Below are positions 13,801 to 25,399 of a DNA stretch of 64,000 nt, one piece after another (position 1 is the stretch's first letter; each line of letters starts with the position of its first letter). The stretch comes from Luscinia megarhynchos. Lineage: Eukaryota > Chordata > Aves > Passeriformes > Turdidae. Below the pieces are notes generated by a model, which made no database searches, was not told the DNA's origin, and saw only the letters and a list, made by a program, of their open reading frames with translations. The DNA lies in assembly GCA_034336665.1 (NCBI GenBank), contig CM067568.1:42326770-42390769 (forward strand), read 5' to 3'. A program made the position numbers and the translations under genes.

Positions 13801-16800
13801 AGGTGGCTTGATATCTTTTTACCATATTCTCTCATCTATAAAGGAACATCAAGAGCAAAAGTCCAAAAGTATAGGATGAAAATCTTTACTCCATAGTGAT
13901 GCTTGAATCCTAATAGAAACACAGAGAGGCAAGCAACCTGACTGAGAGATAATACAGAGGTTAAGATTGAGGAAAAGGATAAATAATCTGTGTTTGGTCT
14001 GCTTGCAAAATACTGCCAAGATAGAGAGAAAAGAAGGTATGATAGTTAAAACAAGAAGCAAGAATAACTCTCTTTTCCTCAGCCTTTCAATGGAATAGTT
14101 ATCAATTTAAAAGATTGTCATATTAATCAAGGCTCATATTTTCTTACTAAAAAGCAGATTGATGTGCACTGAAGAACTAGATACAATGCACATGCAGCAT
14201 GATTACCCAATAAAGGTCAATATAGTTTCCTCCACTTTCAGTGACAGAACACTTTTTCTTCTGATCTTCCCAGATTTTTAACTGCTGCAAAATAAATTTA
14301 ATCTCCTTCATATGTAAAATTTACTTCCAGCAAAACTATGTGGAAGTGATTGGAGAAGAACTGGCAAAACATGCTATACATGCTAAGTTTCAGTATCCAT
14401 TTTCATTAGTAGCTGATGCACAGTATAGTTGGAAAACAGGTTAGAGTTACAAAATGGTGAAATTACACTCCTTCCAAGTCTGGAGTATTCAAACCTAGTC
14501 ATGCAGGGTGAGGCATTATGGAAAATGATAGTGAAGTTCAGACATAAGATTTTGTCTAAAGTTAAATCCCCACCCTATATCTACTTCCTTTACTTGGGAT
14601 TCAGTTAGGCAGAAATTTTCATTTCAGCATCAACAATGAAGTTAACACAAGATCAATTTATGCCCTAATAATATAAATTTGCTTCTCCAAAGAAAAACTC
14701 TAAGATTAATATTTTTATTTTTATAGAGGAAAACCTTGCATGGATTTTCACATACTGTTTTTGAGTTTATTTAAAAAGCAAAGATTGAAGAGAAATTCTG
14801 AGGAAAAAAATAATATATGAATTAAAGCAAAAGGCAATTTCCATTCTAATAATAGTGGCTTTTTTGGAGCTATACCCATATGGTCTCTTTTTTTTTTTTT
14901 TTTTTTCATTTCTACCATGAACTGACAGTAGCTAGAAAGGTATAGAAGTGTGACAGCACAAATAATTTTGAAAAAAAAAAATAAAAAGTAAAATTTACTG
15001 AAAGATTTTTGATATTTTACCACAGCAGCACTAATAACAAGACAATTCTATAAAAAATTTACCATACCTGTAAATCTTATTTTAACTTAAGGCAAATAAA
15101 AATAGTAAATTAGTACAAAGAGATAGCTTACTTTATTTGGTTCAGTAGATGAAAATAATAAAAAAATCTTTCTCTTTATAAGAAGAATCCTTCATTATGG
15201 GAATATTTTTGTTGTCACTGTCACAATAAAGACTTATGGATGGATAATCAAAAAAACCTCACCAAACCTAAACACAGAAAAATAAGCAAAAGTCACACTT
15301 GTATGCAGCAAATCCCATGAATGTATGACTGTTTAGTAGGTGAAGACTCAGGTCTTCAGTAAAAAAATCTTACAGAACTCGTTAATAATATAGGAGAGAA
15401 AATAACTGATGGGTTCCCTTGAAACCTTATTAGAACTAGCCAACTCACTCTCCTGAAAAAGTCAAGAAAATGGTCACCAGCTGAGTAAAGCTGAAGGCTG
15501 ACATAATGATGGATGGTCAGATGGTTTTACCACAAAGTGAATAACTTGTCCTCAAACAGTAGAACTAAGTTCTCAAGCCTGAAAGAGACAAAGGAGGATA
15601 AGCCAGTTTAAATTGAAGGCCCTCACAATTACTTTTATATCATATACTCTCAGTGATTATCTCCACTGAGGAATAGGGAATGTGAATAAAAATGTGACTC
15701 ATGCAGGTTCTTTTCCTTCCCCCCCAACAAATGCATTTAAAGACTATTATTATATTTTTAATAATTTTTTTTCTTAAATGCAAAGTTTTCATAACAAACC
15801 ATGTTCAAATATCTATGAGCTTTTGAGAGTTTTGTTCCAAATGTAGTTTTGAAGTCCATGTGTTTATTCTCTCAGGAATACAATCATCTTGGAGAAAAAA
15901 GATTTTCATTAAAACTATAGAGTTCATATTATTTAGCATACTATTCCATTTGTGGGGAAAAGATAACTTGAAAGTGATTATTTTGGTAGTTCCAGAGTGT
16001 ATTTTTCCATCTATCACTGCCCACCTTAATAAGTTTTGAAACTTTTACTCAGTCCTCAATTAAAAAGGTTCAGTGTCATTTATATTCTGTGCCTTTTCAT
16101 ACAAAAGTATTAAGAGGGAATACAGAAGATAAACTCTATTATTTGATGAAAATGTAGTCTAAATTCTCAAGTTCTGCTTAGAATTTTGGATCACCAAAAG
16201 CAGCAACAGTATGCCCTACCTCTTTCCCAGATGAGGATCTGATTATACAGAAGGTAACTTTGGGATTTGCAGGCAGGGTTAATGGAGCTGTGATGGAAAG
16301 AATTAGAGAAATTACCATAGAACATTTAAAGGCAAGAAAAAAATGTTGATTTTTGAAGTTATGTTGAGAGACACAGATGCCTAGAAAATAAGATTTAATT
16401 TATTCCTCTGCTCATAGCACATTTTGCTCTTCATTCTATTTTTCAAAACTAAAAAAAGATAAGCCACAAAATTTCTTACAATCCTTTATGTCATCTTTCT
16501 GAGAATTAGATTGACTCTGAAACAATTTCAAGATTTGGAAACCAAAAATTGAAATAAATTTGTAGCTAAAAAAAGTCAACCTTATGTTTTTCCCTTACCT
16601 CCTCTTTTTCTTATCAAAATTCTTTTCTAAATCTAACTGATTCTAGATATTTGGACAGAATCCAGTCTGACCTTACATGGATGGGACTCTTACTTTACCC
16701 ATAAAAAACTCTGGAGGGTGTCACCTTTAAAGAAAAGAATTACTAGAAAGAGTAATAATAGGTCTTAAGTGTTAAATACATGCATGTTTTCATATGGCAT

Positions 16801-17338
16801 AAGCATCTATACAACTGACAGATTAATGCTTTAGGAAAATTTAATTGAATAATTTTTCATGGTTATATAACTATGTCTAAGTTATGGGGAAATTTGAACC
16901 TTTCTTATATTGTCTGGAGTATATCTGTCATTGGAAGCTTTGCAGGACTTGTGATGAAAGTTAAACAGAATCCTCCCACTTGTTTTACTGTATCAGATAA
17001 AAAACATCTTTTTTCTTCCAGGCTCCTTGAGCTCCTGATCTGTTTCTTCCCTCAGTCAACTACCATTCCTTGTTACTTACTGAGAGTTTTCACCAAGAGA
17101 TTCCATTCAGTTTCTTCCTAATACTTCTTAAGTGCTTGACTTCATCTTGCTAGCAGCCTTTTTGACACGCTGAGGAGAAGCAGAAGCTGTGGCTCACCTT
17201 CATCTCAAAGGCTTCACTTAGAGCCATCATCAATACATATTCACAGAACAATTAAAAGAAAGTGACTCAGGGACTGCTGAGTGTGTCTGAGAAGAGAAAT
17301 TGGCAGCTAGAAAAGAGGATAAAGAGACTGGAATAAAT
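10897..17338. other. Gene-free AT-rich DNA with mononucleotide runs
   Basis: No gene is supported. The stretch contains long T runs at 11420-11436 and 14888-14906, which on the minus strand are A tracts and could be tails of old minus-strand retroinsertions. I cannot recognise a retroelement body beside either. A 12-bp perfect inverted repeat lies at 11805-11849. The remainder is unique AT-rich sequence. Confidence 0.5.
11805..11849. repeat. Inverted repeat built from TTATGCAT motifs
   Basis: The 12-base arm TTATGCATTATG (11805-11816) is followed after 21 bases by its exact reverse complement CATAATGCATAA (11838-11849). The right arm overlaps another TTATGCAT beginning at 11833. A further TTATGCATAA sits at 11621. 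ATGCAT-type cores resemble POU/octamer half-sites, so this could be a small factor-binding cluster or just a stem-loop. The sequence shows only the symmetry; any regulatory role is inference. Confidence 0.6.
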
Positions 17339-17380
17339 TGGGTTTTGGGGGTTCTGTTTGTTTGGTTTCGTTGTTTTTAG
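17339..17380 (+). repeat. G/T-rich low-complexity tract
   Basis: A tract of G and T with runs GGGTTTTGGGGG, then TTTGTTTGG and TTGTTTTT. It is roughly complementary to the A/C-rich tract at 17835-17888, so the two could pair as imperfect arms around about 450 bases of ordinary sequence. It may be plain low-complexity drift. Confidence 0.5.
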
Positions 17381-17399
17381 TCCTCTAAAAAAATCCCTC

Positions 17400-17575
17400 T
17401 GGCAGCCCTGAATGAGATAAATGTTCATTAATTAGCATAGATGATGATTGCTTGCTTCAGTAAAGGGCAATCCTAAGCCACTAAAACAAGCTTTTAATTT
17501 TCCCTCCCTAAAGCTGCAGCAGGGAATTTGGATTCATCAGTTTAACTTGTGATGGAATGAACAGGAGCCTAATTT
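17400..17575. promoter_or_regulatory. Candidate conserved non-coding block
   Basis: This block stands out from its surroundings by mixed, non-repetitive composition and several homeodomain-type cores: CATTAATTAGCA around 17426, CTTTTAATTTTCC around 17491 and CCTAATTTAAAT around 17569. It also has a GCTGCAGCAGGGAA segment. Conserved developmental enhancers in gene deserts often look like this. Conservation cannot be judged from one sequence, so this is a guess from texture only. Confidence 0.2.
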
Positions 17576-17834
17576 AAATATTATAGAAGTATAAAGTGGA
17601 AAAGCTTCGTGGTACTTTTGAAATCTGCTGAATATGTGTATTTTTTATTTTATTTTATGGGGCACAAGGGGAGAGAGTAATGATTATAAGTATATGGCAG
17701 CTTATCTGCAACAACAGCTCAGCCACAGATTTATAGGTGGTTCTCAGATCGTCCAGAGGCCCAGAATAGCTCTTTGTCCTGTTAGGACCTTGAGATGTTG
17801 GAGGTTAATTCTCCAAAGTGAAGTAAAACTTATT

Positions 17835-17888
17835 AAAAAAAAAAACAAAAAACAAAAAACAAAACAAATAAACAAACAAAAAACCCCG
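17835..17888 (+). repeat. A-rich tract with CAAAAA/CAAA repeats
   Basis: A run of about 11 A followed by repeats of CAAAAAA, CAAAA and CAAA, ending in AAAAACCCC. A tail of this kind can mark the 3' end of a plus-strand retroposed copy. The 150 bases upstream (around 17700-17830) include slightly GC-richer text, but I do not recognise it as any SINE, LINE or mRNA. Confidence 0.7.
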
Positions 17889-20560
17889 TATGTTTTTTCT
17901 TGTTAAGAGTACTTTAAAAAACAACCTCAAAACAGCATTTAAATATACTAGCCTGAACAGTATTGAGTTTTCTCAAAATATTTTCTGAAATGTACTTAAT
18001 AAATAGACATACTCAGCTGAGCTCAGCATGTAGTGTGGATATTAACTGCATCAACCTGAAGCTACTGTTTATACTATACACAAAAGTTTTTTTGTCTTTT
18101 TTGTCTTTGTTCCTGAACACACTCTGGCTGAAAATCTGTCTTAGAATTATCTTCACATGTCTTAAATTGCTGTGGAGGAGTTGAATGCACTCAGCAAGAT
18201 GTAGAACTCGTATCCATTGCCCATGTTTTAGTATGATACATATAATGAATCACATTAGTTTAGAAGCCAGAAGATATCTCTGATAGGTTTCTGCTAATGC
18301 AAGCTTGATTCCATGCCTATGTTTTTCTTCAGTGAGGCAGTGAGCCACTGAACTTTGCTTGAACTCAGATTCTCAGAACAGTGCAGTGCATATTTGATGC
18401 GATCCATCCTATTCATATTCAATTTCTTTTTTTATTCATTTTAAAAAAAATCACTTACTGCCCAGCTAAGCAAGAAAGACTGTGAAGACTGTGACTGGTT
18501 CTGTTATTTGCTCAAGAATCTGAACTTTATTAAGATATATTCCAGGAAAAGCTATCTCACAAGATACTACTCCACCTCTTAAAACTTTTTCACAAACTCT
18601 GACAACCAAGAAGACAAAGAGCTCTGAAATAGAAATTGTATATTATGATCAATAATCATGTTATTTCAATAGCAAGACTCGTGACATTGGAAAGTGCTAA
18701 AAAAAGCAAATTATTTTCTCAGAAGTATTAAATTTGATCACAACTTCTTTATTTTAAAAATAGAATTTATTCCTTTAGATTTCCCCCACACCCAAAAAAA
18801 TCTGGCTTTTGTTCTGCAGAAATTAAAAAAAAAGATCAGTTGTTCTAACAAGTAGCAACCTTACTCTGGAATTAACCAGTGAACTCATGCTCTTGTAGAT
18901 TGTGCTGTGTGATGGACACAACAGACTTCTTATGCATGTTTTGATACTATTACCTTCTTTCAAGAAGTAGTAGCAGTCCAGCTCATTGAAAACAGGCTAA
19001 ATATTTTTTCCAGCTTTAATTTATGTCATTTCTTTCTTCAGAAGCTCATCTGCTTGAGTTGTACAGGATTTTCAAATGCCTGTTGTGCTTAGTTTTGGTG
19101 CTCATTTCAGTGACATGGTCTCTGGAATAGCTTTCTACTCAAACACAGAAAATAATGTAGTCAAATGGCATCCATGTTCACCTCAGAAAAAAAAGATGAG
19201 AGTACTTGGGTATTGCTCATCACTTTTGATGTTTTCTTTAGAAACATAATTTCTTAGGAATCCAAAGTTCAAAATCAAATACAGTCTAGGGTCTCCTAGA
19301 TGCTTTAAATTATGTCAGTGGGCAATAAAATAATGTGATTTAAAGAAGTAGATCCATGAAGGAAGGAAGGTACTAAAAAAAATGTCCTTGGTGTACTGAC
19401 ACTCAAGGAAAGGTGTTACCATGGTTAACAGGATAAGAAGCCAGGTTTTGCCCTCATGAGACAGATTTTAGCAGAAAAACACTAGGTAGAAAATTTCTTT
19501 CTACAAATACTGAATTGGCCTTCATGAGCTGGTTGTAGTGGTGCTGAGGTCTTCTGATGAAGTTAAAATTAATCTGTATTAATATATTTTCTATGGCTTT
19601 GTAAGTCAAATTGGAACAGAAAATAAATTAATTCCTTTTATTCCTACCTTATTTGCAAGCCTCTTAATTGCATTGAAAATGCATTAATATAAAACACCTT
19701 CAGTTTTCATGTCCTTTTCAGTGTACTTGCAGATGAATTAGGTTGTTTTATTTCTTTTTATTTGAGGTATATGACTTATTCTGACTAATAGGAACTGCTA
19801 AGCTTATTTGTTAGTAAACTGATCAACAGTAGAGTGTAATAAAAATAACTAGCTACTTAATATCGGTAATATAATCTTAATTAAAATAAATTAATTTCAC
19901 CATTATCTTAATTCAAACAATCCCCTAGAATGCTTTTTTTATATATATTTGTTCAATCTACTGTGAAAAATGTAAATATTCTAAGTCATACATGAAATGT
20001 ATTCAAACCTCCAGTAAATACTTTTAGATTTTGAGTGGAAAAATTTATTTCTATTCTTAGGTGTTTTTCTCAGTTTTTTTCCTGATTCAGTATGGTTCAG
20101 AATATTTTCTAGAAGTCTTTTAAATACTATTAGTTTTGGACTTGATATTAATTGTTATGCTGATCAAATGGGAAGAGATTTGACCTAAAGGCAAGATGTG
20201 ACAAAAATACAGCACCATTTCATTGTAGTGGAGAAGACAACTCCTGTAGCTGCTATAGCATTTTTACTTAAAGAAATGTCAAGTACAACTACTGCTAATG
20301 GAAAAAAAAAAATTCTAGTTGCGTTTGGGAAAAAAAAAAGTATAAATCTTCAATGACGTTTAGTAGAGCCAGATATTCCCATAAATATTTGGATTGCTGA
20401 CTTTTGTACATAATAATAATGATAATGTTGTGACATAATAAATATTGCCTCAGTATTGGAGGTAGTAGTTGTTACCATATGAAGCACATGACAATTCTTT
20501 TCTTAAAGAAAATAGAAAGATATTTTCTTTTATTTGTTTGATCCTGTCCTTCTGATAAAC
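17889..20560. other. Gene-free AT-rich DNA
   Basis: No gene, RNA gene or recognisable transposon end is seen. The open stretch at 17963-18184 has an unremarkable hydrophobic translation and no exon context. Confidence 0.5.
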
Positions 20561-20593
20561 TATTTGGGTTTGATTTTTGTATTTCACCTACAG

Positions 20594-20849
20594 GTGAGCT
20601 GTTTTCAGCAGCTGTTGCTGGTGGATGGTTTTAAAGCCTCTACCTTCAATTGCTCCATAATTCTTTTGCAAGGAATTGTGAAAGAACATATCTGGTTATA
20701 TAAAGTTGATTTGGAAGACACTGGAGAACTGGTAGTTTGTCTTCACTCAGAGCCGATAAGAAGCTTAAGGTGTGTTGGCAATTTTGACCAGAAGAATCAC
20801 AAGACTTTGGTGAGGCTTTCACATGTACAGACTAATATGCATTGGCAAG
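20594..20849 (+). other. Candidate exon or recursive-splice exon
   Basis: A pyrimidine-rich stretch (TTTGATTTTTGTATTTCACC) ends in TACAG at 20593, a good 3' splice acceptor. It is followed at once by GTGAGC, itself a good 5' donor. A second strong donor, CAAG|GTAGGT, starts at 20850. The 256 bases between are open in one frame (85 codons plus one base), and the opening continues to 20872. The translation starts VSCFQQLLLVDGFKAS and includes LEDTGELVVCLHSEPIRSL; I do not recognise it. An acceptor fused to a donor, plus a downstream donor, is the layout known for recursive-splice exons in long vertebrate introns. An ordinary lncRNA or coding exon, or chance, are the alternatives. In AT-rich DNA an opening this long is not by itself significant. 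Confidence 0.3.
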
Positions 20850-21925
20850 GTAGGTTCAATAAAGGGAATTAAATTGAAGTGCAGCCACATCATTATTGTA
20901 AATCTCAGAATCATTTGATTTCTCGTTATAAATTTCCAAAAATCACATTTTAGCAAGTGAAAATAAAATATGAAATTTGAATAGAAGAAATTTTGGATTT
21001 ATTTTTGTATACAACCTCTTCTTCAGGTGTGTCCTCTCAGGAATTAATTACCTTACAAGCAATTTAAAATTATCCCAAAAATTAATGTGAAACTTATTGG
21101 ACACAAGAAAATGGCAAAGAACGGTTGTGCAGTAGGAATTGGTCCTTCCATTGAAACAGGACATACTATATTTCGGCTGAAAGGAGTACAACATTTCTCA
21201 AAAAAATAATTTGCTGTTTTGAGCATAAAAATAAGGTATGTCTTGACCACTGGGTGACACTATTTTTGCATTTGATATTTTTATTTTGTGGAAATATTTC
21301 TAGCAAATTACACTCTTATGGAACACAGCAGACAGTTTTAGGTGGAAAAAGAATCCATGAAAATAAACACAATCTGGCCATTGTCTCTGATCTTTCCTTT
21401 GCTATTTCACAGAAATTGGGAGATGTTAAGTATTTTCAGAGGCTTGAAATAATACAACAATCAGCTCTTCACCCTTTATTGATTAGCTTTAAAGTATTGT
21501 CACAGAAATGAAAATAATTCCTTTCACCCAACTTTTAGGTAATCAAACTGCTTAATTCAGCATTTCTTTAATATTATTGTAACCTGATGACTACCTATGA
21601 AATAGTGTCTCACATTCATCATTTTTGCCATGCATTATGTGCTGTAAAAATCAATGAAAAATAGGTACTTGTATTCATTGCTTAGGATTTTTTAAATCCA
21701 GTGTAAAACAATCCAGTCAAAGATGGCAAAAAACTCATTAAAATTATAATTAGTCTGAGGTGATTGAAAAAAGTTGGGTATTTTAAAAAATATAGGTGAA
21801 ATCAGTATTTGCCTCCTATCATGTCTTTAAGAGGGAGGAAAGAAAGTTTCTAATATTTTAAAACAGTATTCAATTTTTTTTTGCCTGTATATAAAAATCT
21901 AGACAGGTCTCTACAGCTTAATGCA

Positions 21926-22010
21926 CAGATCCATAGATTTTAAGGTCAAAAAGAACTACCATGATTATCTTATCTGACCCACAAAATAACTTAAGCTATT
22001 AAATTTCACC
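21926..22010 (-). mobile_element. Old CR1 LINE 3'-end fragment
   Basis: The sequence reads CCATAGATTTTAAGGTCAAA, then AAGAACTACCATGATTATCT, then TATCTGACC, and ends near TTAAATTTCACC. This follows the reverse complement of the conserved 3' end of amniote CR1 elements, whose usual form has a 'catagattttaaggccagaagggaccattatgatcatctagtctgacc' pattern. The element is therefore in minus orientation with its 3' end at the left. Divergence is high, indicating an old copy. No ORF2 reverse transcriptase is left. Confidence 0.65.
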
Positions 22011-24990
22011 TTTCATTCCTGCAATGGGGTAATTATTCTTTCCTGCTATGCAAGCGAATGTTATTGAACCAAATGTGAATTGCTTGCTTTGTCCTTGGAA
22101 AGACCCTCTAGAAGAGGCTCTGCTGTCCTGCTATAAACCAGTTCAATTTATTAAATCCATCTGAGCTGCTTGCTTCCTCACAGTGAGATTGCTTCAGTCC
22201 TTTAGGTTTCTGCCACAGAATATGAGCAAAAGGATTGCCTGTATCCCCGAGGAGAAAGAAAGCCCATGCAAAGCTGGAAGTTATCTGATTCCATCTATCC
22301 TATTTCCTTCAGACTATCTGCTCAGCACAGCAGAACTCTGAATCAGACCTGCAATGTTAGAATTTGTCTACATCCATGTCTTGCCACAGTTCGGTGATAC
22401 TGGTTTATCAAAAATACATTTTCTATCACCAGGTTGCTACTTCCAGAATTTTTAGAACTCTGTAATTCCATACATACACTATACATTTTTTCAGTCAAAT
22501 ATATGCAGTTAGGGATACATTGCCCAATTTTAAATAGTTTAAAAGCCCTAAAATTAAAATATATAAAAGAGGGGACATGAAGCCCTTGTTACATTTTATC
22601 CTTCTGTTTTAAGATGACTAGTTAGGAAATTTTCCATGAGCTTGACATTTTTCTAACAAAACCACTAATCTCAGCCTGCTAGACCACAGTGTTTATGAAG
22701 GTTGTTGATCTGACATAGTGGACTTGGTAATTATCAAGGTTTTAAATTTTTCCTAAAATTTTCCTAAGATTCCTAAGATTTTAAATTTGACATTTCTGGG
22801 ATTAGCTTTGAATGAAATAATGTAATTTCTAGTGTCATCTCTTAGTAAAAGTAGCAAATAACAAACCAGTGAATAACCTGCTGAAAAACCAAAAGACTGC
22901 TATTTCTTTCACTAATATTGAATACCAGTAGTCAAACAATCACTTTTCTTCATCTGGGAAATAAACTCTTTCACCCTGAATGACAAGAAAAATCCAGATA
23001 CACCAATACCAAATAATTTTGGAATTTAAACTATTGGCTGAGGAAAATTAAACTCTCAGATTATTGTAATTTCTCCACTAACAGTTTATCACAGCTGAAG
23101 AAACAGTAAAGTAATGATCTTGTCAACAGTCTACCAGCTTTGCCTTTTAGCAGAAGAGCAAATGAAATTATGCTAGCAAATACCTTGATTATAGTGAGGG
23201 GCAGTAAAACCATTTTTAAAATCAAAGGTATTTCTCTCAAGAAATAGTAATACCATTGTTTCTGGGTTTTTTTCATTATGTGATTTATACTGTTTAATGT
23301 TGCTAAAATATTATGGAAAAAACCAGATATTTAAAAAATAAAATAATGCAGATGGGTAATTTGACCACAACTTTCTATTTATGAATAAAATCCAGTTACA
23401 AAATTTCCTTATATACTGCCTGTAGACAGTTATGGAAATTATCTATTGGAATATGAATATTGGGTTGAACAACATAGAAATGAAAAATAAAAGAAGATTT
23501 AATAATCTTGAATTTATAAAGTTAAACCTACTCCTTCAAAAGTACTGAAAGTGAGGATGACTCGCTGTTCAAAAAATCTTCAGTATAATGTTTTGGTTTT
23601 TATTTTTAATTTTCCCCCTTCTCTTTGCTTGCATATTTGTCAGGAACAGTAACTAAAATTGCCCAAAATAAAACAAGGTCTCTGGTTGCATTTCTTGTTA
23701 ATAAAGACAGAGTGATTTTAAGAAACAATTTTTAATTTGAAAGTACAGGCTGAAATCTAAACAAAATTTTGAGTGTTAGGGGTGAGGGAAACCCTGGGGT
23801 GCTTATTTGTATTTCTACTATTGGATGTAGTTCACATCTAGTTGTGAAACCCTGTGAGCTGGAGAACACATTGCTGTAACTTTGCATGTTCAAGTAGTCA
23901 TAATGGACATTACTAATGTTCTAATCTCCATTCAAGGGCTTCTGATAAGCTCACAAGAGCCTGAATCACAGACAATTGTCTGCAGTTTGAGCTATTACTG
24001 CAAATTTTTGCTGAATCCTTTTGAAGCAAAGCCCTTAAAAATGCTGAAAAATTGAAAGTAAATTTTCCCTCCATTTGGGAGCAAACCCTGAGGCTGGTTA
24101 AACATGCATCTATTTTTAGAGCTGTGTGTCCTCTGGAAACACTGGTAGGAAATTTTAGTAAAAATTTAGCTGAATAAAATAAATAAAAGTAAAGAAACAT
24201 TACAAAACTTGACATCTTAATATTCTGAAAATTTTACTTTGCTCTTGCAGTTAGGCAAAGCTATATGGGCTGTAGAATTTGACTAAATGCAAGCTATAGA
24301 GAGTTATTTCTACTGTTTTATCTGGCCATATCATTTATTGTAAAGAGAAGATGACTTTCCACTGTAATTCAGTTGATTTCTATTAATTTGTTCCTTAACA
24401 TAAACTTCCTTTTTAACTATAAGAAAGGGGTTGGATTTCTTTGTGTATCATTTCTTTCCCTACGAATGAGCATAATAAAATTTATTTTCCTTATTTTACC
24501 TTACTTTTCCTTTCAAACTAGAAAATGTTTTGAACAGAGGAGCTTATCAACTTTATGGAAAGAGACATATTTTTCACTTTGAGCCTCTGTTTTCAAAAAG
24601 AATAGTAATAATCATCATCACCAACCAAAATCTATTATCTTGATCAGGAGTCAAACAAGAAAAACTTTTCAGAATCAGATTGACTGTCTACATACGGATT
24701 TTTTCCTGAAATTGCTTTGTCTAAAATGGTATTAATTTTTTTTTTTCCCAAGATTTTTCTTCAGGGATTTTTCACCCTTATGAAAAGCAATCTGTTCAAC
24801 ATCTTCTGCCTCTATTTTCTTAGGTTTTATTAAAAAACAAGGTGGCTTCAGCATCCAGAATCCCTTATGACTGCAGAGGGAAGATTCAGCTTTTAGAATA
24901 TGATTACCTGAGCAAACAATCATTCAGCTTTGATGTTTTCCACTATAGTAAGCAAGAATTGCTTACCGTAAACGCCTTTATGTGAACTCC
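22011..24990. other. Gene-free AT-rich DNA
   Basis: No gene is supported. A short local repeat of CCTAAAATTTT/CCTAAGATTTT units lies at about 22738-22790. Otherwise it is unique AT-rich sequence with scattered short A and T runs. Confidence 0.5.
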
Positions 24991-24991
24991 T

Positions 24992-25020
24992 CTTTTTTTT
25001 TTCTTTTTTTTTTTTTTTTT
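24992..25020 (-). repeat. Long T run (poly-A on the minus strand)
   Basis: CTC, then ten T, one C and seventeen T. On the minus strand this is an A tail of about 28 bases with one G, placed directly 3' of the GC-rich block at 25040-25290. The pairing suggests the tail of a minus-strand retroposed copy. Confidence 0.75.
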
Positions 25021-25039
25021 AATTGATTAAGTACTTTAC

Positions 25040-25290
25040 ATGAAGCCACTGTGCTTAGGGGGTAGGAGGCATCTTGCAGGGGGAGGTGGGGGCATTTAAG
25101 AGCCAGGCACTGCAGGTGCCCCTCTCCATGAAGAAGGGTTTGACCCCAGGAAGGGTGTGAAGGATGCACCTCCTGGAGAGCAGGAAAGTGTCCCAGCCCT
25201 CATGGCATGGGGAGTGGGATGGAGCCTCCTTCTGCAGGGGAGGGGGTGGTGGGTCTGGAATGCCTGGAGCCTCCAGGGCCGAGGAAACCA
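25040..25290 (-). other. GC-rich block, possible retrocopy
   Basis: This block is much richer in G and C than its surroundings and is G-rich on the plus strand (GGGGGAGGTGGGGGC near 25078, GGGGAGGGGGTGGTGGG near 25238). Read on the minus strand it runs into the A tract at 24992-25020. Overlapping openings of 63-84 codons on the minus strand (within 24978-25350) are in different frames, proline- and serine-rich, and unlike any protein I know. No AATAAA is seen just before the A tract, and I find no clear target-site duplication. It could be a retrocopied transcript end, a fragment of an unidentified repeat, or a small GC island. Confidence 0.25.
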
Positions 25291-25399
25291 TGGCAGCTTT
25301 TGATGATTTTCATAATTTTTATAATGCTTGCTTGTGTGTTCAATATTCACATCTGATGCCTACTGATACGAGTGCTCACATTATCTGCTGCATGTGATG

